The notes under the pieces were generated by a model, which worked only from the letters and a program-made list of their open reading frames with translations, had not been told where the DNA came from and did not search any database. Shown here piece by piece: positions 1 to 11,400 of a DNA stretch of 64,000 bases (position 1 is the stretch's first letter; each line of letters starts with the position of its first letter). Both the position numbers and the translations under genes were made by a program. The DNA comes from Trichosphaerium sp. ATCC 40318 (Eukaryota; Discosea; Flabellinia; Trichosidae): positions 62,001-126,000 of the forward strand of contig JALMLS010000225.1 in assembly GCA_038496445.1 (NCBI GenBank), written 5' to 3'.

Positions 1-161
1 GAATTGTAATGCGTGTTGATTGCAGCTTGTTTCGATACAATATGAAACTTATTAAATATTTCAGCATCAAATGTACACAGGTAGCGTTGAATATCACGTG
101 GAATATCTATTATCGTGAGTCGTTTAATATTGTCAAGACGTTGATTTGGCGATATTTGCAT
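1..161 (-). CDS. N-terminal part of an unknown protein, cut by the window edge
   Basis: An ATG on the minus strand at 161 opens a frame that runs without a stop for 53 codons to the window edge. The peptide begins MQISPNQRLDNIKR and is mixed hydrophilic/hydrophobic, with no signal peptide or motif I recognise. A wording such as IDIPRDIQRYLCTF could belong to an F-box-like or LRR protein of the kind found elsewhere in the window, but that is a guess. The divergent gap to the kinase gene at 816 would hold both promoters. Low confidence because only the start is visible. Confidence 0.35.
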   Translation of the reverse strand, partial: MQISPNQRLDNIKRLTIIDIPRDIQRYLCTFDAEIFNKFHIVSKQAAINTHYN

Positions 162-815
162 GGTTGATAGCTCTAAATTTACTGGTAATGCGATGAGGTA
201 GTTATAAATATAATATTTAGTTTGTCAAACAAGCGACGGTAAACAAGTCAAATACAGCGGTATTAATACAAATGATATTGCCACGTGATTAATCCTGGAG
301 GAGATAAGACCACTTTTGACTGTAAACGAGTCAACGGTTGCAATCTGATGTTTTGATTTGCAAGGAAGAACACGTGGTTATATGGATGTAGTAGGAAATA
401 TCTAGCGCCGTTTTTGGGACACTATTGTTCTTCGCGAATGTTGAAATTGAATTCGGAATCAATTGAATCATCAAGATGATTGATTTCGTCACAAATCCAT
501 ATCTGTTACGCTCAGCGATCTAGATACTACCGTTATTTAGTACATCATGTTTTAAAGATTAACGTTGCAGTTTTCGGCGTTACATAGTACGGCTTTGTAC
601 AAAACACGAAAAATCGTTTTGAACGTTGATGACTTTCCGGCTAACATAAACATAGACTCAAGTAAACAACTAGGCGAAGAGCGTATCAAATATTATTAAC
701 CAGGTGCGTGTAGGTTTTTCTTTACTTATCTTTTAAAGATTGCTAAATGTAGCAAACTGAAATACGTTCTAATAAAGCGTTGTAGTCACCCTGTAGCGTG
801 TAATACAGAAATAAG
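162..815. other. Intergenic region between divergent genes
   Basis: No ORF worth calling. AT-rich, with two CACGTG palindromes (near 281 and 372). It presumably contains the divergent promoters for the edge gene and the kinase; no TATA-like or other core element can be assigned with confidence. Confidence 0.4.
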
Positions 816-3788
816 ATGGCACAACCTGCACCGCTACCTCCAGAGACTCTAATGGTTGGTCCATACCGCCTAGGGGATACTCTAGGACAAGGAACAAGCG
901 GTATTGTTAAAATAGCCAAACACGCTGAAACTGGAGAAACAGTGGCTATCAAAATCATAGACAAGTCTATCATTAACCACTACGAAGTGGTTGCAACTCA
1001 ATTAGCACGAGAAATAGCAGTAATGAAATTGTTAAACAAACATCCGAATATAATGCAGCTATACGATGTATACGAGAGTCCACAACACTTGTACGCCGTA
1101 GATACTTTTTTTTTGACAAAAAAGCGTACATTAACATGTACATAGGTTTCTTGTCATAGAATACGTTGGCGGAGGAGAACTATTCGATTGGATTATCGCA
1201 AGAGGCGTTGTCGATCTTGGTGAGGCTAAACGCATATTTAAAATGCTAATATCAGGCCTACACTACTGTCACGCTCATTTTATATGGTACGATTGACACT
1301 ACAGACAGTATTTTGCTGAATACGAACGATTTCGCTTTTATTTATGACGTAACGTTTTTTGACGCGTCCTTTTAGCCACAGAGATCTAAAACCAGAGAAT
1401 TTATTACTCTCATCGGATAAAAAAACACTTAAAATTGCTGATTTTGGTATGGCCAATGTAACCAAAGGTACACCTCTTATACTCCATTATAAGGTGTGAA
1501 AATGCTTCTAATATTTATGCAGATACTCTGTTGCAAACGTCTTGTGGAAGGTACGTCTACACAGCTCGCTCTTTATAGAACTTTGATTGATTTTTAAATT
1601 TATAAATTTTTGTTTTATTTGATTAACTCCTTGTTTTAGTCCTCATTACGTTGCACCGGAAGTTATTGCTTCTACACCTTACTCTGGAGAAAAGGCAGAC
1701 ACTTGGAGTTGTGGCGTAATCCTTTTCGCTATTGTGACGGTACACTGCAGAGAAACAAAAGGTTTTCTTGCTGATGTATTTTTTTTCGAAATAGGGAAGT
1801 TTGCCTTTTAACACAGAAAACCCTGCAGATGTAAAGTTACTCCTTCGTAGAGTAACAAGTGGGATATATAGAATCCCTTCATTTGTACCACCTGTTATAC
1901 AGGATTTGATACGTAAAATGATTGTATTAGATCCTGAAAAGCGTCTTTCAATGGCTCAAATAAAGGTGCGTTTAGAGAAAACAAAATCAATATTTTGTAA
2001 TTTAATCCTAACTTCTTTAGCAACACGCTTGGTTTAAAAATGATCCCGTACCATGGGATCATAATATGCCTAGACTACCAAGTTTTACAGAACCTGTAGA
2101 ATTTGACACCATCCCACCACACATCACTGCACATCTCCAAGGTAACTACCCTTTCAAAATGCGCTTTTTTTAATCAATGTCACATGTGTCATTTCTTCGT
2201 GGTTTTTTTTTGAAACATTGAATACTACTAACGCTCTTTGTAGCACTTGGATACCCTACAGATTTAGATTTAGTAGATGCACTACGATCTGAAACTGCAA
2301 ACTTTGAAAAAGCACTGTATTATTTACTAAAAGACTGGAATGCACGAGAAGATACTCCAGAGCCTGAACCTGAACCTGAAGTTCCAGTTATAAAAGAACC
2401 AACAAAATCACCAAAACGAGAACGCTCTCCCCCAAGAGGTACAACACCCAAGTGACGATGTTAACGTTCTAAATTCTTGTATAGCGAGGTTTCTTACTCC
2501 TCCTGGTGTTGAAGAAGCGCCAAGATCATATAAGACTACTTTGGTTTCTAAAAACGGAAACTCTCCTGATTTTGAAGAGGCACCAAGGTCATATAAGACT
2601 ACTTTGGTTAGGAAAAAAGATGTGAACTCTCTTGATGTTGAAGAAGCTCCAAGGTCATTTAAGACTACTTTAGTCTCTAAGAATGGAAGGAAACAGAGAA
2701 CAAAGTCTCTAAGCGCACACAGAAAGTCTTGGCATGTATCTAGAAATCATAGGAGGTCACCAAAATTCAAAGTACGCGAGCTTTGATCAACTCAATCTTT
2801 TTTATAAAACTTGTCATATTTCATTTGTATCTCCGAATCTTTCTCCCTCCTTTATCCATCTAGAGATACCGTGCTTCCTATTATATTAGTAGTAGTACCA
2901 GGTATTACATGGGTCAAAGGGACGGTAGTTTGACTGGAAGTGGGGTTTTTTTGGTTTTTTGTTAACAGCTGGTTTTAGTCTGTTGGTAAGAGATCTGATG
3001 TTGAGGGAGTAGTTGTAACAACAAAGCTTAAGAAATATAAAAAAGAGAAAAAACAACCTCTTCCAGAGTCTGATGATATTGTAACAGTATATACCAGGCC
3101 AAAGAAAAGATGGTTCACTTTCCTTGGATCTACTACTAGACGGTTATCAAGGAAGAAAATTAACACTGTTGTTTTGTACGTTTGCTTCAATATTTCTACG
3201 TTTTCTCATCATCACTGGCAAAAGAGGCTTCACACCTCGCCTAATAATGCTACAAAAAGTTGTTGTGACCTACATTCGCTGAAAAAACGATCTTCAAAAC
3301 TTGATTTTTTTTTACTTGTATTGTTCTTTCTCTTATTTTTGTCGTCCTATTTGTTCATCTACTTTGTTAGGGATCCTTGTCAATCTACAAATTTTGTAGT
3401 ATCCGTACCAGCGGTACTTAATGATATGGAGAAACTTATAACGAACCAAGGGTTATTAACAGCTTTTGAAGAATTTTTAAAGAAAGCTTTTTGTGAGGAA
3501 AATCTTCATTTCTTCGAGTCTGTTCTAGCTTATAAGAAACTATTCGATCAACCTACACCATGGGATGTAATGAAGGAATCAGCGACAGAAATATGTGTTA
3601 AATACTTTGGTATGGACTCAAATGAGCAAATGTTGAACATTGCTCTAGAACAACAAGAACAAGTCACAAAAGCGTACTATGCAAATCATCTGGATATTAA
3701 TACTTTTGATGATGTACAAGAAGTTGTAGTAGCTATGCTTAAGACAAAATTAACTGAGTTTTCAAAGACTCTTAAAAATAAACGATAG
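816..3788 (+). CDS. BRSK/SAD-like Ser/Thr kinase with UBA-like region and C-terminal RGS domain
   Basis: Multi-exon gene starting at ATG 816. Joined exons give a complete protein kinase of the AMPK-related (CAMKL) group: glycine loop [14 protein letters not shown] lysine, [11 protein letters not shown] hinge, [10 protein letters not shown] catalytic loop (its first codons are split by an intron ending near 1376), [12 protein letters not shown] as VAPEV, and [12 protein letters not shown] at the end of the lobe. Next come HAWFKNDP and a roughly 40-residue segment ([15 protein letters not shown], 2243-2340) that resembles the UBA domain of BRSK/SAD kinases. An acidic-to-basic linker follows with three tandem 22-residue repeats (2508-2700). 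A basic exon at about 3000-3178 ([11 protein letters not shown]) leads into an RGS domain (3422-3770: [20 protein letters not shown]). All these exons join in frame through GTAC...AG introns. Kinase-RGS fusion with RGS at the C terminus is unusual; GRKs carry it at the N terminus. The alternative is two adjacent genes, but I see no stop plus new ATG between them. Confidence 0.75.
2508..2700 (+). repeat. Three in-frame tandem repeats inside the kinase linker
   Basis: Three units of about 66 bp (22 residues), each with the core EEAPRS(Y/F)KTTLV(S/R)K. They sit between the UBA-like segment and the basic/RGS exons. The spacing is regular and frame-preserving, so they are coding. A looser fourth relative may lie in the exon at about 3000 ([11 protein letters not shown]). 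Confidence 0.8.
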
Positions 3789-3825
3789 TTGAGCCATTAT
3801 AACAAAGTCGTTTTGTTTTTTCATA

Positions 3826-3972
3826 GCACTGTGGTTTTGAGCTAAATAACAGCCCGTGCCTTGTGAAAGAACCTAAACTTGATGTAATTGGCCACAATAG
3901 TGGGTCACTAAAGTGGATGCAATCTCTAGCAAGTGCCGCTTTACGAGACCACAAATGTGAAATCATTTCTTA
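3826..3972 (+). other. Possible extra terminal exon of the kinase/RGS gene
   Basis: After the RGS stop at 3788 there is a clear polypyrimidine plus TTTTTTCATAG acceptor, followed by an open frame of 48 codons ending TAA (CGFELNNSPCLVKEPKLD...). No convincing donor in the RGS exon was found, so this is either an alternative 3' exon or spurious. Confidence 0.3.
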
Positions 3973-4017
3973 AGTTTGCTCACAAAGTTTTTCAGCGATA
4001 TTAGTCTGGCAACAGTG

Positions 4018-5020
4018 ATGGCAGCAACTATAGAGTTTTACTATGATATTGCCAGCCCTTTCTCATGGATAGGCTACGAGATTTTAAGCCGCTACGCTGA
4101 AAAGTACCCAAACAAATTCAAAATTGAGCTAAAGAACTGTTCTTTACTACGTGAGTACCCTCGTTACCTACAAAAAACATAATCGTTGAAATAAGAATTG
4201 AAAAACTTTCGTCAACACTTTAACCTGTCACGTGATCTGATTCAATTTTTTATAGCTATTTTCATGTCCTCAAAGAATATTGGCCCTGTATCGCAGATTA
4301 AGCAGAAATACCGTTTGTTAGACCTTAAAAGATCAGCAAAATGGGGAGGTATACGTTCAGATATTAATCTACCAAGCACGTTTCCGATTGATACGAGATT
4401 ACCAAATAGGTAACTTACGCTTTCCCAATTTTGGACCATTTTTTACAGTTTGTGTTTAGGGTGTTAGTCGCTATGAGCCAGAGTGGTGAAAGGCCTGATA
4501 AGGTTCCATCTGTTAGTAGAGAACTATGGCGCATGTATTGGTGTGATGATATTATCATTTCAAAGACAGAGAATATCGAAAAAGCAATGGCAAACGCAGG
4601 TACGTTGTCAAAACTTGTTTCTTAACAGTTTACATATTGGTCGATTTTCTTACCTTTCATAGGCTTAACCGATCAAGAAATAGCTAGGTACCTATCTCAA
4701 GCACAAACAGAGGGAGTAGCAACTATATTAAAGTACATAAAATGAAACGAAAAAAGAGTCAGCTTACACTTGTTGTTAAAACAAAACTAGGAAAAACACC
4801 AATGTTGCAATTAAAACAGGGTCTTTTGGACATCCTTGGCTTATTGTCAAACGTGAAGGGAAGAAAGATGAGGTATTTTTCGGAAGTGACAGGTAAGAAG
4901 AAGTGCAATATTGTTTAGATTTTTTTTCTGAAACTTCATTCTTTGAAAGGTACCATGTTTTATTTCCGCTCGTTGATGTTACATGGGTTGGCCCTTTCCC
5001 AAACAACTCAAAACTATAGA
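4018..5020 (+). CDS. Kappa-class glutathione S-transferase (DsbA/HCCA-isomerase fold)
   Basis: ATG at 4018 gives MAATIEFYYDIASPFSWIGY, the thioredoxin-fold start of GST kappa and 2-hydroxychromene-2-carboxylate isomerases, with the S-x-x-S/T type active-site region SPFSW. Later exons give INLPSTFPIDTRL, LWRMYWCDDIII and LTDQEIARYL. The final pair encode TGSFGHPWLIVKREGKKDEV, FFGSDR and WVGPFPNNSKL, which fit the kappa C-terminal half (xGxFGxPxxx...FFGxDR). The last intron lies at about 4893-4949 and the stop is TAG at 5020. Kappa GSTs conjugate glutathione or act as thioredoxin-like oxidoreductases, typically in mitochondria or peroxisomes. No targeting peptide is obvious. Downstream lie only pseudogene remains. 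Confidence 0.85.
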
Positions 5021-5156
5021 GGTTGAACCCTAAGTATTTAACCACAATCTGACTGATTTGAACTTAGCATTTGAATAAAACTATTGCGAATCACAAGAGC
5101 TATTTGTTTCTCGAATATTTCAACCAAACATTTTTTGCAATCAAATAGTTATTGTT

Positions 5157-5185
5157 GATACTACACTTGATCTTAGCCAAAAAAA
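5157..5185 (-). pseudogene. Isolated fragment of U2 snRNA 5' domain
   Basis: The minus strand reads TTTTGGCTAAGATCAAGTGT followed by AGTATC, which matches the U2 5' domain including the GUAGUA branch-recognition element. It is followed by an A-run (minus-strand T-run) and flanked by unrelated sequence. No promoter block and no 3' domain are present, so it is a fragment, not a gene. Confidence 0.75.
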
Positions 5186-5476
5186 AACCCTTTTGAACTA
5201 AGCATTTCTACTGTTGTTATTCTCAATTATCACGCAAAACAAAGTCCCGTATTTGAAGTTCTTTTCGTGAATAGAATTTCCAAGAAATCACGTTGTAGAA
5301 CATTTTTACAGAAAACAGTGTTGACTATTCTAGTCAACCGTGGCTCTGATCAATTTCTCGAAAAGCAACCCTGCAATGCATCTCACGAATAAACAAAGCT
5401 TTACTCAAGTTAGCAACGATTCTATACATCTGTTTCGTGTGCTAGGTTGTAGCTTCCAAATAGGCACTTCTTAAAA

Positions 5477-5847
5477 ATGCCATTAGAAAACACCATTCAT
5501 ACTATTGGCTTGTCGAATACAAATATTATAGATGTTTCGTTAAAAGCTCAGTGGTGTACACACAATTCACCTTGAAGCTATTACTGTTTTTGGAATAAAG
5601 GCACTCAAAGATGTACATGAAATTTAATCAGCAATCCAAAAACTCCTGGCTCAAGCACCTTGGTAGTGGACTCAAATCATTGATTAATCTCGAGAAGCTA
5701 AGTTTAGATTGCTGTAGAAAGATTACAAGCTCAGGGATTAAGCACTTGATCAATCTCGAACACTTGACAGTTATGGAATGTTACTTGATTACAAATGATT
5801 GTTTGAACCAAGTTTACTTAGCTATTAATAAAGTACACCTAGTTTGA
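5477..5847 (+). pseudogene. Frameshifted LRR protein remnant, plus strand
   Basis: Translation across frames gives 23-residue leucine-rich repeats of the AMN1/F-box-LRR type, for example TIHTIGLSNTNIIDVSLKA, then LINLEKLSLDCCRKITSSGI and LINLEHLTVMECYLITND. Frames change near 5560 and 5610, and there is no F-box or start. It is clearly related to the LRR genes at 56771 and 61983. Confidence 0.7.
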
Positions 5848-5950
5848 TATCACGTTCATTAATCTTTACCATTATATCTCTGCACGTCCCTTAAATACAG
5901 TTGGTGGTTTTGAAACACGTGACTTTTCTACTTTGATAAGACAAAGAAAG

Positions 5951-6560
5951 TGCTAATTGTGTTGCGTAACTCGTTTACACCCTCATTAGAAACGTTATGT
6001 CCATACATTATTACTGCCTTCACATCAGAAATATGTGAAAGCCAATCATCTGTAACATTTGTAGATCAATAGTACGTACTCCCTCAAGATACGTAGTACA
6101 TCCTACAATACTTAAGAGTAACTTTGTGTACACCAGCAAATGGAGCAGCAACTCCAGACAATGAAAGCAACATCATTTGTAGCAGCACACTGTAGAGAGA
6201 TATTTGGATACCACCAAGCGCCTTCATGCCCAACTCAGTTACTCTCGAACATGTTGCCATTTTGTAAAGATGTCTTCTAATGCTAACTAAATAATCCCGA
6301 GTCTGTGATACTCGGATAATACTCCATATCGAAGCTACGAACACCTTTGATAGATTTTAATCCTGAACTTGTGATACCTTTACAAATAAACAGTGCAGAT
6401 GACAGACACCATTAATAACCCCCGATCCCTTGTTTGTGATATAGCGGGTGCCTTTAAGTTTCAGAACTGCAGCAGGAAAAGCGAGATCGTTGTCTGTTGC
6501 TGGTGAGAACCGGTAAAACGTAATGTTGTGTTTTTAAGGAGTACTTCCAATAAACGAGCA
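5951..6560 (-). pseudogene. Frameshifted LRR protein remnant, minus strand
   Basis: Reverse-strand translation shows LRR pieces in three frames: GITSSGLKSIKGVRSFDME, VTELGMKALGGIQ, GVHKVTLKYC and VTDDWLSHISDVKAVIMYG. Several stops and shifts separate them. It lies tail-to-tail with the plus-strand remnant 5477-5847, which suggests decay of a duplicated LRR locus. Confidence 0.7.
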
Positions 6561-7371
6561 CATTGTGCTTTTGATGTTACATACTACAATATATACTGTG
6601 ACATATCACAACCTTAAGTACTCGTGCCCTTGTACAAAGGTTGGTTATATCATGGTATAACCCTTTATTATAAATTACATTATTGTCCCTGTCTCCCAAT
6701 CAGTCGATGACTCTTTTTACTTGCGAATCTGAACAGTTCGATATTGGTTCATATTGACGTTTTGCTACTTTCCAGCAACTCACTGTTGTAAACTGATGTA
6801 AGAACTTAGCTAGGTATTCAAGAAGTGTTGTATTCTTTAGAACTACTCTCGCAAATACAAAGTGGATATGTTACACTGTTATTTTAGTACAATCAAGACA
6901 CCTCCATATTAGGTATGCGCTCTTATATACCCTTAAATACAATCGCAAAGTTATACACATTAGCAAGGGTGTAGCACTATAGACCAATCACATAATTGTT
7001 ATAAAAAATGTAAACACGTGGTTGTTTATTCTTTATCCATGATAGCGCCTTTACTCACCAACAATTTATATTTGTTTCCATAATACAAGCATTGGAGGTA
7101 TTATGGGCGGGTTTTGGTTCATATTGAGCGTACCAGTGGACAATATTTGTCGAATAAAAAATGCTATTTTTTCTATGTGCAACTTTTTACTTGTAGTCGT
7201 TTTGCAACGTTGTGGGTGGATAAACTGTATTTTTTTCGCCATATCGCTGGTATAGTTACCACTACCGCATATAAAACGAATATCTTCGCCCACGCATTCT
7301 ACCTCACAGCCCAGTACGAAGTAGTTTTACAACTTTTCAATGAACAAAAAAAGTTTTTCTTTTGCCCAACA
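6561..7371. other. Unassigned AT-rich interval upstream of U2
   Basis: No protein family recognised on either strand; the ORFs present are short and in no consistent frame. It ends where the conserved U2 upstream block begins. Confidence 0.4.
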
Positions 7372-7421
7372 ATAAATTTAATTACTAGGCTGATAAATCA
7401 TGTTCAACGGCACCCAATAAG
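7372..7421 (+). promoter_or_regulatory. Conserved block upstream of U2 (candidate PSE-type promoter)
   Basis: The roughly 50 bp immediately before the U2 start are identical to the block before the second U2 copy (17087-17138, opposite strand). Core: TTACTAGGCTGATAAATCAT. Conservation stops abruptly upstream of AATAAATTTAA. The position, about -50 to -1, is where snRNA proximal sequence elements lie in other eukaryotes. Function is inferred from conservation alone. Confidence 0.6.
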
Positions 7422-7608
7422 TAACCTTCTCGGCCTTTTGGCTAAGATCAAGTGTAGTATCTGTTCTATTCAGTTTAATCTTGAATGGGGGACGAAATCA
7501 CAAGATTAAGCGAATTTTTTCCGGGGGCAGGGGATTGTCGGACTGGCTTGCCTTTCCACCCCTGCAATGATCTGTCAGGCCTTACACTACCCGCCAGATG
7601 AGGTCAAC
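7422..7608 (+). ncRNA. U2: U2 spliceosomal snRNA, variant copy lacking part of stem-loop II
   Basis: Contains the U2 hallmark CTTCTCGGCCTTTTGGCTAA, the branch-recognition GTGTAGTATC, a stem-loop IIa-like segment, an Sm site (AATTTTTTCC) and 3' stem-loops. Compared with the copy at 16894-17086 it lacks one C in loop IIa and the second arm of the GGGGGAC/GTCCCCC hairpin, so stem-loop IIb cannot form. It keeps the upstream promoter block. Its 3' flank is TTTTTTT rather than CCCTTCTCT. It could be a transcribed variant or a recent pseudogene; the intact copy is the better candidate for the working gene. Confidence 0.8.
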
Positions 7609-8387
7609 TTTTTTTCTGAAATAAATAATTGTGGTTGTTTGAGGCTGTCTTCCGTACATTTATTTTCCAACTCACGTGTTATATTGTGCGATCTGTTTAG
7701 AACCATGGACTCTTTTCGCAGCCTCTATCCAGGTACATTAGTTTTCTGGGTTGTGTACCTCTACTATCGCGTATCAGCGCTTTTGTACGCGTTGGTAAAC
7801 CTTTTTCGCCAGTTGATGCTAACTATCTGCAGAAACCCTGTTTACGCGTCTAGTTTGGTTCACCAGACATTCAAAGGCGTTTTAGCATTTTTGTACGTTA
7901 AAACACATATTTTTCGCGATAATGTACTCACTACCGTTTAGACTTACGCTGTTTACCCACAGCGTATCACAGCAACCAGAGACGGCCTCCCAGGTACAAC
8001 TTTTGGTAATTTTTTTTTTTTTTGCACTGCACAAAACGCGTTTGGCTGAAAACACGTATATGGCCATCCCTACGCGCTGCAATCCTGTAGCGTGATTTGT
8101 GGCGTTTTGGTTGTGGACATTCATTTTTTTGTAACCTCAACCAAAAAGCGCTTTAATCGCAACTACAAGTGATTTTAACACACTATATTTTAAATTGGAC
8201 ACTTACTTGGATTTTAGGAAGATTCTCACTTTTGTTTGGTGTTGGTCATGTCACGATACACACATCTTGCTCGGTGCTTGGACAATTGCTGATTTGTTGT
8301 TAGCAAAGTGGGTTGCAAGGTGTCATGTTGTGATAAACCGTAGCAAGAAACAGGGAGAAGAGTGTAACCACCAAATCGTATTAAAAA
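7609..8387. other. Unassigned stretch between U2 and the mucin-like array
   Basis: An open frame runs through 7567-7941 but begins inside U2, and its peptide resembles nothing known. The first exon(s) of the mucin-like gene should lie here: a donor GTACTTGC at 8388 implies coding sequence just upstream (ending ...NHQIVLK), but no ATG or signal peptide could be fixed. Confidence 0.4.
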
Positions 8388-8432
8388 GTACTTGCGACTT
8401 TCATTTTTCTGTAAGACTAGCTTTATTTGTAG

Positions 8433-11400
8433 AAACTCCAACAACTGAAGCTCCTACTATAGATTCACCAAGTACAGAAGCACCAACCACTGAAGCGCCA
8501 ACTATAGAAGCATCAACCTCTACCACTGAAGCGTGTACAACTGCAGCACCAACTCCTACAACTCCAACGATTGATGCGCCACTATAGCCAAGGCACCAAC
8601 AATTGATGCTCCTAGCACCAACTACAGATGCACCAATAACTGCTCCTTCTACCACAAACGCATCAATAACTGAAGCACCAACAACTGATACTCCAACTAC
8701 AGATGCTCCTACCAGAAGCGCCAATTACTTTGGCGCCTACAACTGAGGTTCCACAACAGAAGCGCCTACTGCAAGTGCTCCAACAACTGAAGCACAACTA
8801 AGGTACCTACAACCGATGCTCCTACAACTGAACTGCCAACAACTGACACACCAACTACAGATGTTCCAAGCACCGAATTACCAACAGCAGAAGCTCCAAC
8901 TACAGGAGCTCCTATGACTGAGGTTGCTGCTACAGATGCACCTGATCACCGAAGTTCCAACCACAGAAGCTCCCACAACTGAAGCGCCAACAACTACTGA
9001 AACACCTACAACTGCAATCCCTACAACACTGAGGCGTCAACTACATTAGCGCCTACGACAGTAGTGCCTACCACAGAAGCTCCAACCACTGAGGTTCCAA
9101 CTACTGAAGCTGCAACTACAGAGGCGCCTACACCTGAACCTCCAACTACGGAACCTCTAACAACTGAAGCACAACTACTGGCGCTCCAACTACAGAAGCA
9201 CCTACAACGGTAGCGCTAACAACTGAACACCAATACATTTGAACAACTGACACTCCTACAACTGAAGCACCTGCTACTGAAGCGCCTACTACTGAAGCAC
9301 CAGCTACAAAGCTCCTACAACTGATGGTCCAACAACAGTAGCTCCAAACATGAGGCGCCAACAACTGCATCACCAACAACTGCAACGCCTACTACAAACG
9401 CATTTACTACAGACACCAACTACAGATGCACCAACTACTGAATCGCCTACTACAGCAGCTCCAGGAACTGAAGCACCAACAACTAAAGCTCCTACAGCAG
9501 TAGCGCCTACTACGTAGGTTCCTACTACTGATGCTCCTACAACTGGTACTTTTTATTTTGATTTTTATGTGGACTAACTTACCTTACAGAGTCTCCTACA
9601 ACTGAGGCACCAACAACAGATGCTCCTACAACTGATGGTCCAACAACAGTAGCTCCATGAGGCGCCAATGACTGCAACACCAACAACTGCAACGCCTACT
9701 ACAAACGCATTTCTACAGACACCAACTACAGATGCACCAACTACTGAATCGCCTACTACAGCTCCAGCAACTGAAGCACCAACAACTAAAGCTCCTACAA
9801 CAGTAGCGCCTACTACTGAAGCGCCTACTACATAGGTTCCTACTGCTGATACTCCTACAACTGGTACTTTTTATTTTGATTTTTATGTGGACTAACTTAC
9901 CTTACAGAGTCTCCTACAACTGAGGCGCCAACAACAGATGCTCCTACCATAGAAACGGCAACTACTTTGGCGCTTACTGAAGTTTCCACAACAGAGGCGC
10001 CTACTACAAGCGCTCCAACAGCACCTACAACTGACGCTCCAACAACTACAGCACCAACTACAGACTCCAACAACAGTAGCTCCAACCACAAGGCGCCAAC
10101 GACTGCAACACCAACTCCTACAACTCCAATGATTGATGCGCCACTGAAGCTCCTATAGCCAAGGCACCAACAACTGATGCTCCTACTACAGGGGCACCAT
10201 CTGCTGGGGCTCCAACTACAGATGCTCCAAAAAACTGCTCCTACATCAATAACTGAAGCGCCAACAACTGATACTCCAACTACAGATGCTCCTACCAGAA
10301 GCGCCAACTACTTTGGCAGCTACAACTGAGGTTCCAACAACAGAGGCGCCTACTACAAGTGCTCCAACAACTGAAGCACCTACAACAGAGGCTCCAACAA
10401 CCATGGAGGCGCCAACCACTGCAACGCCTACTACAGTGGCACCTACTACAGACACACCAACGACAGAGGCTCCAACTACAGAACCTCATGCTGCTACAAC
10501 TGAACTGCCAACAACTGACGCACCAACTACAGATGCTCCAACTACAGGAGCACCTACGACTGAGATTGCTGCTACAGATGCACGTGATCACCAAAGCTCC
10601 AACCACAGAAGCTCCCACAACTGAAGCGCCAACAACTACTGAAGCACCTACAACTGCAATCCCTCAACACTGAGGTGTCAACTACATTAGCGCCTACGAC
10701 AGTAGTGCCTACCACAGAAGCTCCAACCACTGAGGTTCCAACTACTGAAGCTGCAACTACAGAGGCGCCTACACCTGAACCTCCAACTACGGAACCTCCA
10801 ACACCTGAAGCACAACTACTGATGCTCCAACTACAGAAGCACCTACAACAGAAGCGCCAACAACTGAAAACCAAATATAGTGACTTGAACAACTGAAGCA
10901 CCTGAAGCGCCAACTACAAAGCTCCTACAACTGAGGGTCCAACAACAGTAGCTCCAACCATGAGGCACCAATGACTGCAACGCCTACTATTGTGGCGCCT
11001 ACTACAGACACACCAACGACAGAGCCTCCACCTATCGATGCAGCACCAACTACAGATACCCCTACAACTGGTACTTTTTATTTTGATTTTTATGTGGACT
11101 AACTTCCCTTACAGAGTCTCCTACAACTGAGGCACCAACAACAGGTGCTCCTACCATAGAAACGGCAACTACTTTGGCGCTTACTGAGGTTTCCACAACA
11201 GAGACGCCTACTACAAGCGCACCAACAGCACCTACAACTGACGCTCCAACAACTACAGCACCAACTACAGACTCCAACAACAGTAGCTCCAACAACGGAG
11301 GCGCCAACCACTGCAACGCCTACTATTGTGGCGCCTACTACAGACACACCAACAACAGAGCCTCCAACTACTGATGCAGCACCAACTACAGATACTCCTA

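Noticed and set aside
7114-7941. Two long plus-strand ORFs around the U2 copy
   Set aside because: They overlap the U2 RNA or its promoter block and encode no recognisable protein.
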